The notes: generated by a model from the sequence alone, not told the origin. DNA of 64,000 nt from Siderastrea radians (GCA_964017195.1 OZ024897.1:11149451-11213450); one strand, 5' to 3'; counted from the first letter of the stretch, positions 24,501 to 36,307 are shown. Translations and numbers: made by a program.

Positions 24501-25202
24501 CCTCTGAGATCTATTCTATCCCCCAGCGACATGTATTTATTGATTAGTATGCTGGACGCCATGCCTTTGGTATGGCGTAACCTGTTAAATGGAAGTAAAT
24601 CATCTATAGCGCTTCTCACCTCTCCCTTTGAGCCTAATTCTTTTAATATACTTTACGAAAGTGATATAATCCCACTTGAAAACGTTCAGTCGAAATCGCT
24701 TTATAATAAATTCGTCTCAAAAGTTTGCACTAAGCCTACTGCTAGGAAGAAATATGAGGAAAGCTTTAACACCGAAGAGTCTCAATTAGAATGGAAAAAA
24801 ATTTATCTAACACCTATTAGAGCAACACTAAGCACAAAACTGCGGGAATTTCAGTATAAGATACTTAATAGAATTTTATATACAAACGACATGCTTTTTA
24901 AGTTTAAGAAAATCGAATCTCCTCTATGTTATTTCTGCGAAAATGATATAGAAACCATAGAACACTTTCTTTTCCTCTGCCCGAGAGTTCAAGTTTTTTG
25001 GAGTGAAGTATGCTCTACTTTCGGAGAAAAGCTGAACTGGAGCAGATCTCTTCACATAAAAGATATTTTTTTCGGAAATCAAGACCTAAAAATTCACAAT
25101 AACTTGACAAATTACATTATCCTGGAAAGCAAATATTTTCTGTATCGTTGTAAACTAAACAAAACGCCATTATCTATTCTGCATTTAACAGAAAAAAATT
25201 AA
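21504..25202 (+). pseudogene. LINE ORF2 (endonuclease/reverse transcriptase) with one nonsense codon
   Basis: From the ATG at 21504 the frame is open to 25202 except for a single TAA at 21591-21593 (codon 30). It would be 1232 residues. The APE-type endonuclease has LNVRG, LQETYS, GGDFNV (~147-152), RRLDYWF and TDHSAVV. Reverse transcriptase blocks include NKTPGNDGLSAEFY, NWRPISLVN, AIDFEKAFDS, GVREGDPLSPYLF and the catalytic FADD (~707-710). A C-terminal zinc-binding motif CYFCEND...EHFLFLC follows. There is no RNase H domain, as expected for the Tx1/L1 group. Translation could only restart after the stop, which would lose part of the endonuclease. Confidence 0.93.
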
Positions 25203-25547
25203 GAATACCTATTTTATAGAACGTTCTCTTGCGAGAGAAAATAATAAAATTGGTTTTCATTGTGAAAAGTGGGAACCTCTACTCCCACTTATCTCTCCTT
25301 GATTAGTTGTTGTCACCTTTTTTAAATTATACTGCAAATTACATATCAGACTGCTGTAATATACCTAAGTTGTTGGCCTTTGTAAACCCTGTTATTTTGT
25401 AACCTGTCACTTTGTAAATTAAATTAGCCATGTTAAATTGTATGTTTTGTAAACTCGAAAATTGTAACCTTTTGTTTCCGTAATTAACTGTATTTTCCTT
25501 TTATTGTGCTGTACATTTTTTTTTGCTGTATTTTTATGTAGTAAAAC

Positions 25548-25553
25548 AATAAA
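25548..25553 (+). terminator. LINE polyadenylation signal
   Basis: AATAAA about 20 bp before the end of the element, followed by an A-rich tail. Confidence 0.7.
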
Positions 25554-25573
25554 CAAACAAAATACAAAAAAAA

Positions 25574-25589
25574 ATGTAACTAAATTCAG
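25574..25589. repeat. LINE target-site duplication, right copy
   Basis: Sixteen bases identical to 20070-20085, directly after the A-rich LINE tail. Confidence 0.93.
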
Positions 25590-27233
25590 TTAACACGCGA
25601 AGTTTGTAAAAGAAAGGATAAGTACCGTCTTCAAACGATAAATATAAAAGTTGAGCATATTCAATTTGGTTAACATGCGACATCACCTCACTTGAAGTTT
25701 GAAAAAGTAAGTATGAAGACCGTCTTCAAACGATAAATTTAAGCGTTACAAACTTCGCTTTGTTAATAACGCGTATTTCAAAAGGAATATCTCCTTCAAT
25801 TTTTAACAGTTTCCTCTCTACCTAATACATTATAATTACTAAATGTGACAGTCTCTTTCAGTTTATTGCATGTTTTCGCTTGCCACACAAACGCAAAGAA
25901 CGATCAGCCTTTTGGCGTTGAACATGTTGCACGTTGTCAAATGGAATGGAGCCTGGGTCTGTTCCGTTAAAAAAAAATTACATGCTGAATAGCAAAAGAA
26001 AATATCAAGCTATTCATTGTGGCGCCAACAACTGACAAAATAAAAAAGACATCGAACATTTGCTGAGAAAGAAAAATTGAACGATGTTGAATCACGTGCC
26101 ATTATCCCAGGCCATTATTCTTTTTAAGATTAGATTTACGTTAGTGTTGGCCCACAGCAAATACTGGAATAGAAACGGGAACAGCAAACAGATAATAAAT
26201 AATCTGTTGATTAATCATGTCAGCTACATGCTCGGTGCATGACTGGGGCATGGATTGGGCTTCTTGTTAACATGCCACAATTTCCCTGAATGATATTAGT
26301 TTTTGCTATACACTTAACGGAAAGAATAAGATGTCAACGCAGAAAGAATTGTACGAAAGTCGTATTAATGAGAAGTGTTCGAAAATCTCAGGACGAGGGG
26401 AAATTGTGGAATGAGAACACACTGGGAAGAAAGGCAAAATTTTTGTATCCTTTCGAGTCGAGGCAAGGAATAAGATGCACGTGAATCGTCTCACTTACCG
26501 ATAATTTAAAGTGAAACAATTCTTGGAGTCGCTTTTTGTGTTATATGGAATCATAATCGAGGTTTCGGAAAGTATTAATCGTTTATAATCCAAGTATTAT
26601 GGGTCATACGAGAAGTATGTGGTATAGATTGGCTTTACGTCTGAGCGTAGCTATGAAATATTGTTTGCGATATCAACCATTTTCATGACCTTATCGCGTT
26701 TTACCCTTTGAACCCAGAGCCAAACGGGGTTGGAAGACGGGGTGGAAAATGCAAGACCAGAGCACACAGAAGTGGAAAAGACTGAGAAATACATAAGTAA
26801 TATACACGAGTAAGCAATACATAATTTCTTTGTAAAAAATAATAAACACGGAACAAAAAGGTCGAAGCAAGTGAGTTAAATCAACACCTTACTTCCCAAT
26901 GTGGCCAATGGTGGAACTGACTTGACTGAACAACACCACAGAAAGTACAGTTTGTGGCAATTATTTTTAAATAATTGCTACAAAAAAAGTTGCCAAACTT
27001 AAGGATTTTTCTCGACAGGGAAACCTAGACATTTTCATTGCGACTTACCTAATATGAAATTGCCGCTCCTTAACTGTTACCCTCTTGACTTTCCCAACTG
27101 ACTTCTCGTTTAGCGAAACACGTCCAACTCTACATTCCTCTTTACATTCGCTGGCTTGCAACGGTGCCGTGTATATTAACCACTAGTCGATACTGATCCT
27201 CCACCTTGAGGCCTGTTTAACCGGTTTCACCAT
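25590..27233. other. non-coding stretch right of the LINE
   Basis: 25590-26074 belongs to the A-specific segment and contains two similar ~80-bp blocks (AGTTTGTAAAAGAAAGGATA / AGTTTGAAAAAGTAAGTATG with CCGTCTTCAAACGATAAAT). 26075-27233 is shared with locus B. No gene recognised. Confidence 0.5.
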
Positions 27234-27439
27234 TAACCCTTAACCCCAATACCAATATGCATGTTCTCCTCAGTGTTCTCCTTATGTTTCTTGTGGTACT
27301 AGTTGGGAGAATTTGCACAAACATCAACACATTTCATGTTTGGTGATCATTTTCCTTATTCCCATGACCTGTTTGTTTGATCAAGTAGTGATATTGTAAG
27401 GAGAAATTCGATGCTTGTCACTCTTGGGGCTTAAAGGGT
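27234..27439. mobile_element. ~206-bp interspersed TIR repeat, locus A
   Basis: Starts TAACCCTTAACCCCAA and ends TTGGGGCTTAAAGGGT, an imperfect terminal inverted repeat. Another member in the opposite orientation begins at 19033. Confidence 0.65.
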
Positions 27440-28247
27440 CAACTTAAGCATTTGCCCAACATTTGACGAAACAAATCAGTGGGACCGTTTCGACGGGTTG
27501 CACACGTGGCTCTTAGCACGAGGTAAAGTTGCTGACTGATTCGAGTCACGAATCAGAGCCGTGGGCAAGTTTTATTTGTCAATATATTTTGATTCCTGCA
27601 AGTTTCATAGTAAGAAGCTAGCGATAAGCAGTCACTCAAACATCAGGGTCGCAACAACGTGTAAGACCGTATAAGGTATATGGAATCTGGGTTAACAAAC
27701 CACGGAATCGAATTGCATGGCCGTGACGAGTACAGTGATGGAAAAAAGATACGTCGTTACCACGAAGAAAGCACGATCTGAAACTTAAACAGATCACGTG
27801 CACTTCAGTGACATCCTGCTGATACAGACAAAGATTACTGAACAATTTTACACAGTCTTTGTATCATAATCCCAAAAAAACAAAAACAAAAGAAGTATTT
27901 TATTGTACAGAGAAAACCCTCTATATTTAGTTTGATTCGAAGTCAACTCAGTCGTCACTCCAACTTGCCTCAGACTGAAAAGTAATCTTCCTGTTTGAAC
28001 GAGTCTCTCGGTGTTGAGCGTGTTGAAACAAACTGGACAGCAAACCGGTAAATTTTTTTCAAGTCACTTCAACTCGAAAATGTTTACTCATTTGACCACT
28101 GAAGTCGTGCCGATGAACACCATTCAACATCTGTGAACTTACCAAAAGCAGTGCAACCTCTGTGATCGAGTCATGGGCTTGTCTTGCTCAAAGATGGTCA
28201 CATGTTAGGATTTCCGATCTACAGCCTACAACCTATTTTTACTAATA

Positions 28248-28416
28248 GGCCATTTCCGTGTTGCCTTGTACCTCTTTTTCAAAGCGAGACTTGGTGCATA
28301 GCCTTTCATATGAAAATAAGTTTCCATTCACATGCAGATAAAACTCATTTTCGTATGAAAGGTGTTGCACGAGACCTCGCTTTGAAAAAGAGTCACGAGA
28401 CAATTCAGAAATGGCG
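28248..28416. mobile_element. ~169-bp MITE present in locus A only
   Basis: A near-complete inverted repeat. The left arm starts GGCCATTTCCGTGTTG and the right arm ends with the complement of CGCCATTTCTGAATTG. Both arms hold CTCTTTTTCAAAGCGAG and TTTCATAYGAAAAT words. Locus B has the uninterrupted site (ACTAATCGGAATC, ~63797-63809). Confidence 0.8.
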
Positions 28417-29397
28417 TACGAAAGACGTATCGGAATCAAAGTAAACCCAAAATTAACGGCCAGTTCTTCCTGGTTTCACTGACTAAGTAAAAATTCCAGG
28501 CTTAGTAAAGGGAAGTAAGATTGATACAACCACAACTGCGTTTAAAAATAAAAAATGAAAAAATAAAAAATAAATAAATAAATAAATAAATAAATTAATT
28601 AATTAAGAAATAGATAAAACAGGCTGGCAATCTTGCACACAAGTTCATATCCCATAAACGTACTTGTCGCTGCAACAAAGGGGGGTATACATGTATTCCC
28701 ACTAGATATGACAACATAGTCGACCAGGACTCTCCTTAATTTTACACGGTAACTCTTTCCCTTATTAAAAGAAGGCCCAGTTATAATTACCAAGAGTCTT
28801 TGCTGTAGGGATTTGGCTAAATGGTAATGCTTTTCGTGAAAGAAGAATTTTTTAGTGTTTCTGTTTTGTTTGCAAATAGAAAAAAAACCCTGTGATAACA
28901 AATAAAATAAAACCGACCACATCTTTATTAGATTTTTATTTTCAGTACATTAAATCGAGAAAGTTTCATACAGATCTATCTATTTTAGCGAATTTTATCA
29001 TGCATATACAACATTTACATGATTCTTCTGTTTCGATGGAATCACCTTAAATCCCTATTACCCCGAAAAAGAGATTCACGCTCTTACTATGGGATGTTCA
29101 GAGGCGGAAATTTTATCGTGTTACTATGAGAAATTGAATTGATTAAGAAAGTTTGGTCTGGGGGACTTTGATTAGGCAATAATTGTTTTGTACGACGTTA
29201 TGCCGGCAGAAATAAAGGTTATACGGATAAGCAAGAGATCCCCCCTAACCTCGATATTTCTGATGCACTACACAGCTATCTGCCCGAGTAATATCATAAA
29301 GTTGCAGTCGATGACTTACTTTCCTGTTGTGCTGATCAGAAATCATACGTTTCTAACAATTATTTTGCGAAACGTTGAATGGAATGAATGGAAATTT

Positions 29398-30570
29398 TGC
29401 AACTAGAAAAATTGGTTCAACCAGTTTCCTAAGAATTTTCTTTTACTGATTTACTCAATTATGACTGTGGTTTGGCATCAACTTCCTATGAACTGAAAGA
29501 TCTGATGTATTAAAATTTAACTTATAATAGACTGAACAAAATTAGACTGATATCACTGATTAGAGCATAAATGGCACATAACACATTGCACAACTCTGTC
29601 CTAATGTTTTGGTTGAAGGTCTAATTTATACAATTTTAAAAGATATCAAAAACAGCCCTCACTTCCATCCTAACCTCCCCTTTCATGGGGCCTGAGTAAA
29701 ATAAGCCTCGTGGAATCTTAATAAAAAATTTTTAAGGACTACTATTTTCTATGACCATAAACTAAACAAACCAATGAGTATGGAGTTCCAGCGCTTCCGC
29801 AGGCCTCGGCCTGCCTCGGAAGAAGTAAAAATTATATATATACGGAACGAATGATCCTTACGGCAGTAAAAGAAACGAAGACACAGAAGACGAAATACGT
29901 AAAGTCAAAAGAAAATGTATGAAACAAAAAATTGCCCGATATTTCGGGTTGCAAAACAAACCTTCTTCGTTACAGCGACCCGTTTCTCGAAACTCCCGAT
30001 AACTTTCCGGGCCAGGTAAGTAATTTTTTCAAGCTCATTTATTGATCAGGCGAGTAATGGTAATTATAGGCGCAAATTTGGCGATATGCTTCACGAAATT
30101 TTAAAGAAGCCCTGCTGTTACGTGTCAAAAGTTATTAAGTAACAATCTTCCAGTTGAAAAAGAAGCATTGTATTTTTTGGGAATCGAAGGCATGCGCAGA
30201 TGATGGCGCAGAACCTGAACGCTCACTGGTCAGTACCTATTTAAACCGGTTAAACAAGTTTCGGACTGTATTTGTTAGAGACTGCCTGCTTCAGATAGTT
30301 TGCAAGACTCAAATTTTGCTGCAGTAAAATAGATCTTCCCAATATTGTGCAGTTCAGCGTGCTCCCTACTTCTCTTCACTGAGGTAAGCTAGTAAAATGG
30401 ACAATTTCAGAGTTTTGACAGAGTTAAAACAAACACCAGTGACTCAGTTAAATTCTGCGCCGGCCAAACCCCATAAGCATGACGAAAGAGTCGAAGCAAG
30501 GCGACGACGGAATAGTATCCCACACTTGTGCTGGCATTTGTTGTAACCCATGCACTTAGGGAAAACTGAC
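29398..30570 (+). repeat. duplicated module with promoter-like sequence and candidate first exon (copy 1)
   Basis: Matches 34440-35530 except for a ~280-bp insertion here and ~240 bp extra there. Contains TATTTAAACCGGTTAAACAAG (a TATA-like word) at ~30237, and at 30398 an ATG frame MDNFRVLTELKQTPVTQLNS... with an arginine-rich end (EARRRRN) that stops at ~30545. Unrecognised. Confidence 0.45.
29824..30105. mobile_element. ~280-bp insertion in the first copy of the 29.4/34.4-kb module
   Basis: The paralogous stretch at ~34838 runs uninterrupted from CAGAAGAAGCCC, while here ~280 bp lie between GAAG and AAGCCC. AAG is present on both sides. The interior is AT-rich with CGATATTTCGGGTTGC; the family is not identified. 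Confidence 0.6.
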
Positions 30571-31576
30571 CTTAGTGCTTCTTAGACAGTCTTTGCATGG
30601 GTGTTTTGTATCATAAAAATATCTAAAAAAAAGTAGTCTTGCTTGCAGTGATCCTTTTACCCCAATCGGTAGCAACTAAATTCAAGAAATACTTAGATGT
30701 ACATCATGGTTAATGTTCTTTCTAAGCCGACAAGCTGGAAAGGCGTGATCGATGGACCGTAATTTTTTAGGAAATGAAATAGGGAATAATGAACAATGAA
30801 TAACGATTTTAAAACATGCAGAACATGACTAAGGAATACTTCTTGGAATAATGAATAATTCAGTCCCTTTAAACGGATGATGAATATCGGAAATGTTGTA
30901 AGCACTTGACTCTGCACAATCTCAAAACACAACATGACAGCAATATTTCTCGGAATAATGAATAATTCAATCCCTTTAAAGAAATGATGGATATCGCAAA
31001 TGTTGTCTGCACTCAGTGACTCTGCAGAATCTCTGATCTGTAATCAAATGAATCATAGTTTATACTCTGGGCCCGCCCCGGGTGATAAGTTTTCAATCGG
31101 GTATCCTGGGTGTAGGAATCGACATTCAATTAAGTTATTCGAAAAGTCAAACTGAAATAACTTAAGGCCTACTGTCGGTAAGAAATGGTCAGGTAAATGT
31201 CCACGACGTTCCAGCGACTCAACAGCGGTGATACTGAACTCAGCTGTAGTTATAACTGTAGGAAAAGGAGTACCACTGCTTACATAACCGGGTGTAAATT
31301 GAAAGTATATACTTCTGGCTATAGTTCTCTGGTAAAGTAGATGTGAGCTGACAGAAAGCATGCATAAAAAGCTAACTACACTTCATTTTCATTTTCATGC
31401 GACGAAACGTTTCATGTATGTTCTATGTTTCGGTTACGATTCGTATTACGGGTACAGTATTGGTCCAGTGTCGTTCGGCCGAGAGCCGCTGGCCGCTAGT
31501 TATGATGTTAAGTGGTTAAGTGATGTGCAGGGGGGGGGAAGCAACTTCCCATACATTCTCTTAAATGAAATCCAAA

Positions 31577-32693
31577 CGATGTTCTCACAACTTGCAAAGC
31601 AATCTATGAGGTTCTAGTCAGCGGATATACCTCCTGCGCGTGCGCAGAGTTGCATGTTCCAACGGAACTCGGACGCTGAAGGGAAAAAAATTATGGCGGC
31701 CAAAGGCGGCGGATTCAGTTTTGTCCCTTCGTTTAGGTAATTGACGAATTGATCGTATTTTACACTTTTATCATGTTTTCGTGCATTTTGCTTCTTATAA
31801 AGACAAAAGTTTACTCTCGGAGTTTTTTAGTCGCAAAGTAGAACAGTAGCGCTTCGATCAATCCAGTCTGTGCTGATCGACTGTATAGAATCAGATAGAA
31901 TTTTCTAAAGCTGGGTTAAAAACTGGGATCAGGTTCAAAGGACTGAACTGTGAAATGATCTTGTTAACACATAACTGGATTATTGATAATAAAAGTCGTA
32001 TTTTGTGCGTAGGTATTGTTTCCATGCATTAGGTTATAGCGATTTTGATTGAATTTATTTCCATCGATGTTTTATGGCACATTTCCCGTTGCAATTTATT
32101 TAGACCACGCTGGAGGAAAACATGCAAACCGAGTACAGCCATAACTGTCTCATCTCATGCTATCAATTCGTTACAGAATGAGATGTAAAGAAACATTGAC
32201 AGTATTTTTATTTATCACATACATCAGTTCAGCGATAGACAAAGACCAAAACTGCGTCGCGGAGTACAAGAAATAAAATCCTGAATAGTTCAGGCGCTTT
32301 CTCTCGGTGAGAAGTTTATTTACGTTGAATTATCTAATTCTAGCATTCAACTTTGAAACGTTTGTCGCAAACCTGGTCTCCAAGTATAAACAAGCGAAAC
32401 GTGACTGCCGTACAGCTCGCAAGCTGATCCACTCGCCACTGCAATAAACAAGACATTGTGAAAACAGAAGCGTCTTCATCGATGTCGCTTCCATCGAATA
32501 TTCTCTTGTACGAAACTGACAGTAAGTTCCATGAGAGATTAGCCGCTCACCGCTTACTTTCCCCCGACAAAATACACATAAATTTTGCAAACTATTTCGA
32601 ATAAGTTGCTCGTCGATCGGAAATATTTATTATGACAAACACCGCTGTCCACGTTTTAACTGGACCGCTTTGCAAGTTGTGAGAACATCGTTT
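31577..32693. repeat. inverted pair of ~27-bp sequences, 1.1 kb apart
   Basis: CGATGTTCTCACAACTTGCAAAG at ~31578 and its reverse complement at ~32669. The DNA between has no convincing ORF. Possibly the ends of a decayed element. Confidence 0.45.
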
Positions 32694-32754
32694 CTCGGTC
32701 CCAGGCCTCGCTTCTATCCCCCCCCTGAGTGATGTGATATAACAAAAGACGAAG

Positions 32755-32780
32755 AAGAAAAAGAAGAAGAAGAAGAAGAA

Positions 32781-32837
<57 letters not shown>

Positions 32838-32861
32838 AATGATGTTGATGATGATGATGAT
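32755..32861. repeat. (GAA)n-(GAT)n simple repeat
   Basis: AAG/GAA triplets followed by ~27 ATG/GAT triplets. It creates spurious poly-Met, poly-His and poly-Ser frames. Confidence 0.95.
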
Positions 32862-33833
32862 ACCTGATGAAGTTCGACCTCAAGCTCAAGCTTATGCATC
32901 CCGTAGAAGTCAAGCGTCAGTCAAGAACAAGGGAACCAGTGGGCTTACTGAAAGAACTGAATTAGAGACTGTTCCTATTCTGTTGCCAATTATGTAATTT
33001 ATTCTTAAGCTTAAGTAGTAATTGCATCACCATTAATTCGTTATAATTCTTTTTAGTTTCTGTAAATTAATTTTTGTGTTGACGTAGTTTCTCGCATTAC
33101 TTATTTTGTTACCTGTTCTTTATTCGTATCTGGGATTTGCGTTCTTGTCATATTTCCGAACATCGCCTATAGGTTTATTTTCAGTGGAGTATGTGATATA
33201 TATTGTGAGATACAGTTGCTCTATAGTTGGAGGATGGAAGTGTTGGAGCAAATGATTTTGTATTAGTTACCGCCATCAAGTGGTTGGTTTAGTGCTACCC
33301 GAGTTTTGATGTTAGAAGATATATAAGAAGAAAGGAAGATTCCCAGTCTGCTGTTGAAGAAAAAGAAATGCAACAAAAAGTGGAGAAGTTATTATGTGAT
33401 ATATTATATTATAGGGTAGAGTTTGTTGCGGTTGAGCTTTGCAAAAACGTCATGAGTAAGATATTCCATGATAGGCATATGACCTCAGTGTGAAATTTGT
33501 TTGTGTGAAATTCATTTGCTGTTTCAGCAACTGATCCTGAGCAGGCTCTCGATGGGCACAGCGTGAAGTAAGCACAAAGCATGGAGCATGCGAATCAGTG
33601 TACGTAATTAAAGGGGCAATGTCACGGGTATTTTGCTCGCGTTTGTAACACTTTGTAAAGCCAATAGTCACATTTACGTAAATGAAAACTTAAAAATCAT
33701 GGTCCATTTCTTGTTAAAACACCATACTACTTTCATTCAAACTGTAAATGGTTTGAACCCAGGAGTCATATCATAATTCGGTAAATTGTGATCCGGGTGA
33801 GTGTAGTCCTGAGAAGGACTGTTTGAGGTGACA

Positions 33834-33880
33834 TAGACTGACGTTTCGACAACCTGAGCGGAAGTCATCATCAGAGTCAA
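33834..33880 (-). ncRNA. hammerhead ribozyme-like motif (left arm)
   Basis: Minus-strand counterpart of 33951-33997 with the same CTGATGA, stem II, GAAAC and GTC. Stem I is reduced to about four pairs because of a base change after AGTC. Confidence 0.45.
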
Positions 33881-33950
33881 GTGAACTGTGAATCGTCAGT
33901 AGTCTCAACGACCAGAGACTTATAACATCTACTGACGATTCACAGTTCAC

Positions 33951-33997
33951 TTGACTCTGATGATGACTTCCGCTCAGGTTGTCGAAACGTCAGTCAA
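33951..33997 (+). ncRNA. hammerhead ribozyme-like motif (right arm)
   Basis: Stem I TTGACT/AGTCAA (33951-33956 with 33992-33997) is six perfect pairs. The core CTGATGA (33957-33963) is followed by a stem II GAC...GTC closing at 33983, then GAAAC (33984-33988) and GTC (33989-33991), where cleavage would occur. One extra T follows the CTGATGA box. Stem III is only one C-G pair, as in the minimal type I ribozymes of Penelope-like elements. Activity is not proven. Confidence 0.5.
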
Positions 33998-34439
33998 TGT
34001 CACCTCAAACAGTCCTTCTCAGGACTACACTCACCCGGACGATCACAATTTATCGAATTTCATTCAAACTATTAATAAGTATCTTTGGAAATGGATGGCC
34101 AAGCAGGATGGAAATGGATTAAAACTTGAAAACAGAGAACGTTTTCAACAAACTTTTGAGCTATCGTAGTTTGCCCTTCTTGCGAAAATCCAATTGATAT
34201 GTTCCTCTTGCTATTCCAGGAGGATTTTGTGTGTGAGGGACGGCATTTGTTAATAAGTTTACTCACGTTTTGACCAAATGCAAGCAAAATCCCCTTTTAG
34301 GGGTTGTGTCACCAATTTCTTCTAATTAAAGACGTCGGAATCAAAGTAAATACCAAATAAACGGTTCACTTTCGTTTCAAATTAGTCTGCTACTTTTCTG
34401 AAATTAAAATAAGTGTCTTTTGCTAAGCACGATCAGAAT

Positions 34440-35530
34440 GGAAATGGATTGCAACTAGAAAAATTGGTTCAATCAGTTTCCTAAGAATTGTCTTTTATTT
34501 ACTCAATTATGACTGTGGTTTGGCATCAACTTCCTATGAACTGAAATTAAAGATCTGATGTAATAAAATTTAACTTATAATAGACTGAATAAAATTAGAC
34601 TGATATCACTGATTAGAGTATAAATGGCGCATAATACAGTGCACATCTCTGTCCTAATGTTCTGTTTTGGTTGAAGGTCTAACCTCCCCTTTCATGGGGC
34701 CTGAGTAAAATAAGTCTCGTGGAATCTTTATACGGCAAAAGTTTTAAGGACTATCATTATCTAGGAACTATTAAGTTCCTAGACAAACCAATGAGTATAG
34801 AGTTCTGGCGCTTTCGCAGGCCTCGGCCTGCCTCAGAAGAAGCCCTGCTGTTACGTGTCAAACGTTATTACGTGGCAATAGTCCAGTTGAACAGGAAGCA
34901 TTGTACTTCAGCATTGTACTTTCTGGGAATCGGAAGCATGCGCAGATGATGGCGCAGAACCCAAACGCTCTTTGGTTAGTAGCTATTTAAACCGGTTAAA
35001 CAAGTTTCGGACTGTATTTGTGAGAGACTGTCTGCGATCTGCTTCTGCTGTTTTGCTGCAGTAAAATACATCTTCCCAAGATTGTGGAGTTCATTGTGCC
35101 CTCTACTACTTCAAGGTAAGCTAGTAAAATGGATAATTTTAGAGTTTGGACAGAGTTAAAACAAGCACCAGTGACTCAGTTAATTCTGCACATGCCAAAA
35201 CCCATAAGCATGACGAAGGAGTCGAAGCAAGGCAACGTCGGAACACACTTTTACGTTGTTTCTTGTTCGGTTTAGCCAAGATAACCACACACGGCATAAA
35301 GCGTCTTTTCATGACGAGCAACGGAAAAGGTTTAAACAATATGCTTGCTTGTTATTGCTTGTGTTTTTCATGGCATGCCGTACTGGTTCAGACTTGTTAG
35401 TATTTTCGACACAGTGGAAAACCACTCTTTTAGAAAAGATTGCGACTGTTCTTGTTAAGTTATTTCATTACATTCAATTGTAGAAGAGTATCCCACACTT
35501 GTGCTGCCATTTGTTGTAACCCATACACCT
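34440..35530 (+). repeat. duplicated module with promoter-like sequence and candidate first exon (copy 2)
   Basis: Sister of 29398-30570. The ATG frame at 35129 begins MDNFRVWTELKQ, then loses one base relative to copy 1, so the later HKHDEGVEARQRRN stretch is in another frame. One of the two copies is therefore broken. Confidence 0.45.
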
Positions 35531-35599
35531 TATTCCAAAATGGCGGAAAATACATTTTTTATTTATTCTTTTGTCTCCATTTTAGTTGGCCCTTGTTGC

Positions 35600-36110
35600 C
35601 TCGTTTTAATAACACTAAAACTGTAACCCTTCAAATGAAAGCCATTTGGTAGTACTTTTTGTGGTGTTGCTTGTTATGCTGTTCCAAAAGTTGTATATTT
35701 TTTTCTCTGTGGAACATACAGTCACCATTCAAACAAATGATATTGAGCAGTGCTTTCTTGTGGTGTTCGTTTTCATTGACCGGTACGAGGTTTTTCCGGG
35801 TTTTTAAGTCTGTGGATGAAATCCTAAAGTGTGCTCATTCAAATGAAAACTTCTGAGGAGTAATTTCTTGTCGTTCTCGAGGTGGAAGGGCGGGGGGGCG
35901 AGGGATTATATCCTAAAGTGTGACCATTCAAGTACTGTCCTGTTGTGCTCAGTTTATTACGCTGTATTAGGTTGTTCCAGCTTTTACGTTTGTGGAGCAA
36001 ATCCTAAAGTGTGCCCTTTGAAACGAAAGCTACTGAGCAGTACTTTCCTTTGCTTCAATTTATTTTGCTGTACAAGATGGCTCTAGCTTTTGAGTGCGTG
36101 TGATAAAGTG
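35600..36110. repeat. ~105-bp minisatellite downstream of copy B
   Basis: About four units of the same family, starting ~200 bp beyond the stop codon of the gene. A minus-strand AATAAA (36059-36064) falls in it and might serve as the gene's polyadenylation signal. Confidence 0.7.
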
Positions 36111-36307
36111 ACCAAATTAAGAAAACTAATTACTGAGCTGAACTTAGAGAGATGCAGGAGGAAAGAGCCAGATAACGTCTTAACTGATGCCTTTGATCAG
36201 CTGGGAAGATGAAACGCGTCAGTTATCGGTAATCGCGGAGGTTCATTGTACGAGATGTGTTGCACGTAGCTGAACAAACCCATACGTTGTTCGCTACCCA
36301 CAAAGGT

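Larger units (their letters stand above)
20086..25573 (+). mobile_element. full-length Tx1/L1-clade LINE retrotransposon
   Basis: A 5.5-kb non-LTR element bounded by a perfect 16-bp target-site duplication, ATGTAACTAAATTCAG, at 20070-20085 and 25574-25589. It has a short 5' UTR starting about 15 bp before an ATGGCGGCG motif, ORF1 (RNA-binding), a ~380-nt spacer, ORF2 (endonuclease plus reverse transcriptase), an AATAAA at 25548-25553 and an A-rich tail. The complete 5' end and intact duplication indicate a recent insertion. Both ORFs carry disabling changes, so it is not autonomous as read. It sits in the part of locus A that locus B lacks. Confidence 0.93.
26075..28600. repeat. segmental duplication, locus A part 2
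   Basis: Similarity to locus B resumes at TTGAACGATGTTGAATCA (matches ~61693) and runs to the area of the simple repeats at 28.6 kb, equivalent to the right edge of the window. The 15.76-26.07 kb stretch between the two parts is absent from B. Confidence 0.9.
30571..33774. other. intergenic stretch between the gene copies; no gene seen
   Basis: Contains a ~70-bp GGAATAATGAATAATTCA repeat pair (30845 and 30950), the inverted pair at 31577/32669 and the GAT repeat. Short frames only. Part of it should hold the junction of the large duplication. Confidence 0.5.
33775..34059. mobile_element. long foldback element carrying hammerhead-like cores
   Basis: Two ~130-bp arms (33775-33902 and 33930-34059) are inverted copies around a 27-bp spacer. 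The arms contain GACGTTTCGACAACC and TCATCATCAGAGTCAAG. Similar words occur at the ends of Penelope-like elements in invertebrates. The arms are nearly identical, so the inversion is recent or maintained. Confidence 0.8.

Noticed and set aside
32656..32997. Poly-His, poly-Ser and poly-Met open frames
   Set aside because: They are translations of the GAA/GAT simple repeat in different frames; no flanking coding signal.
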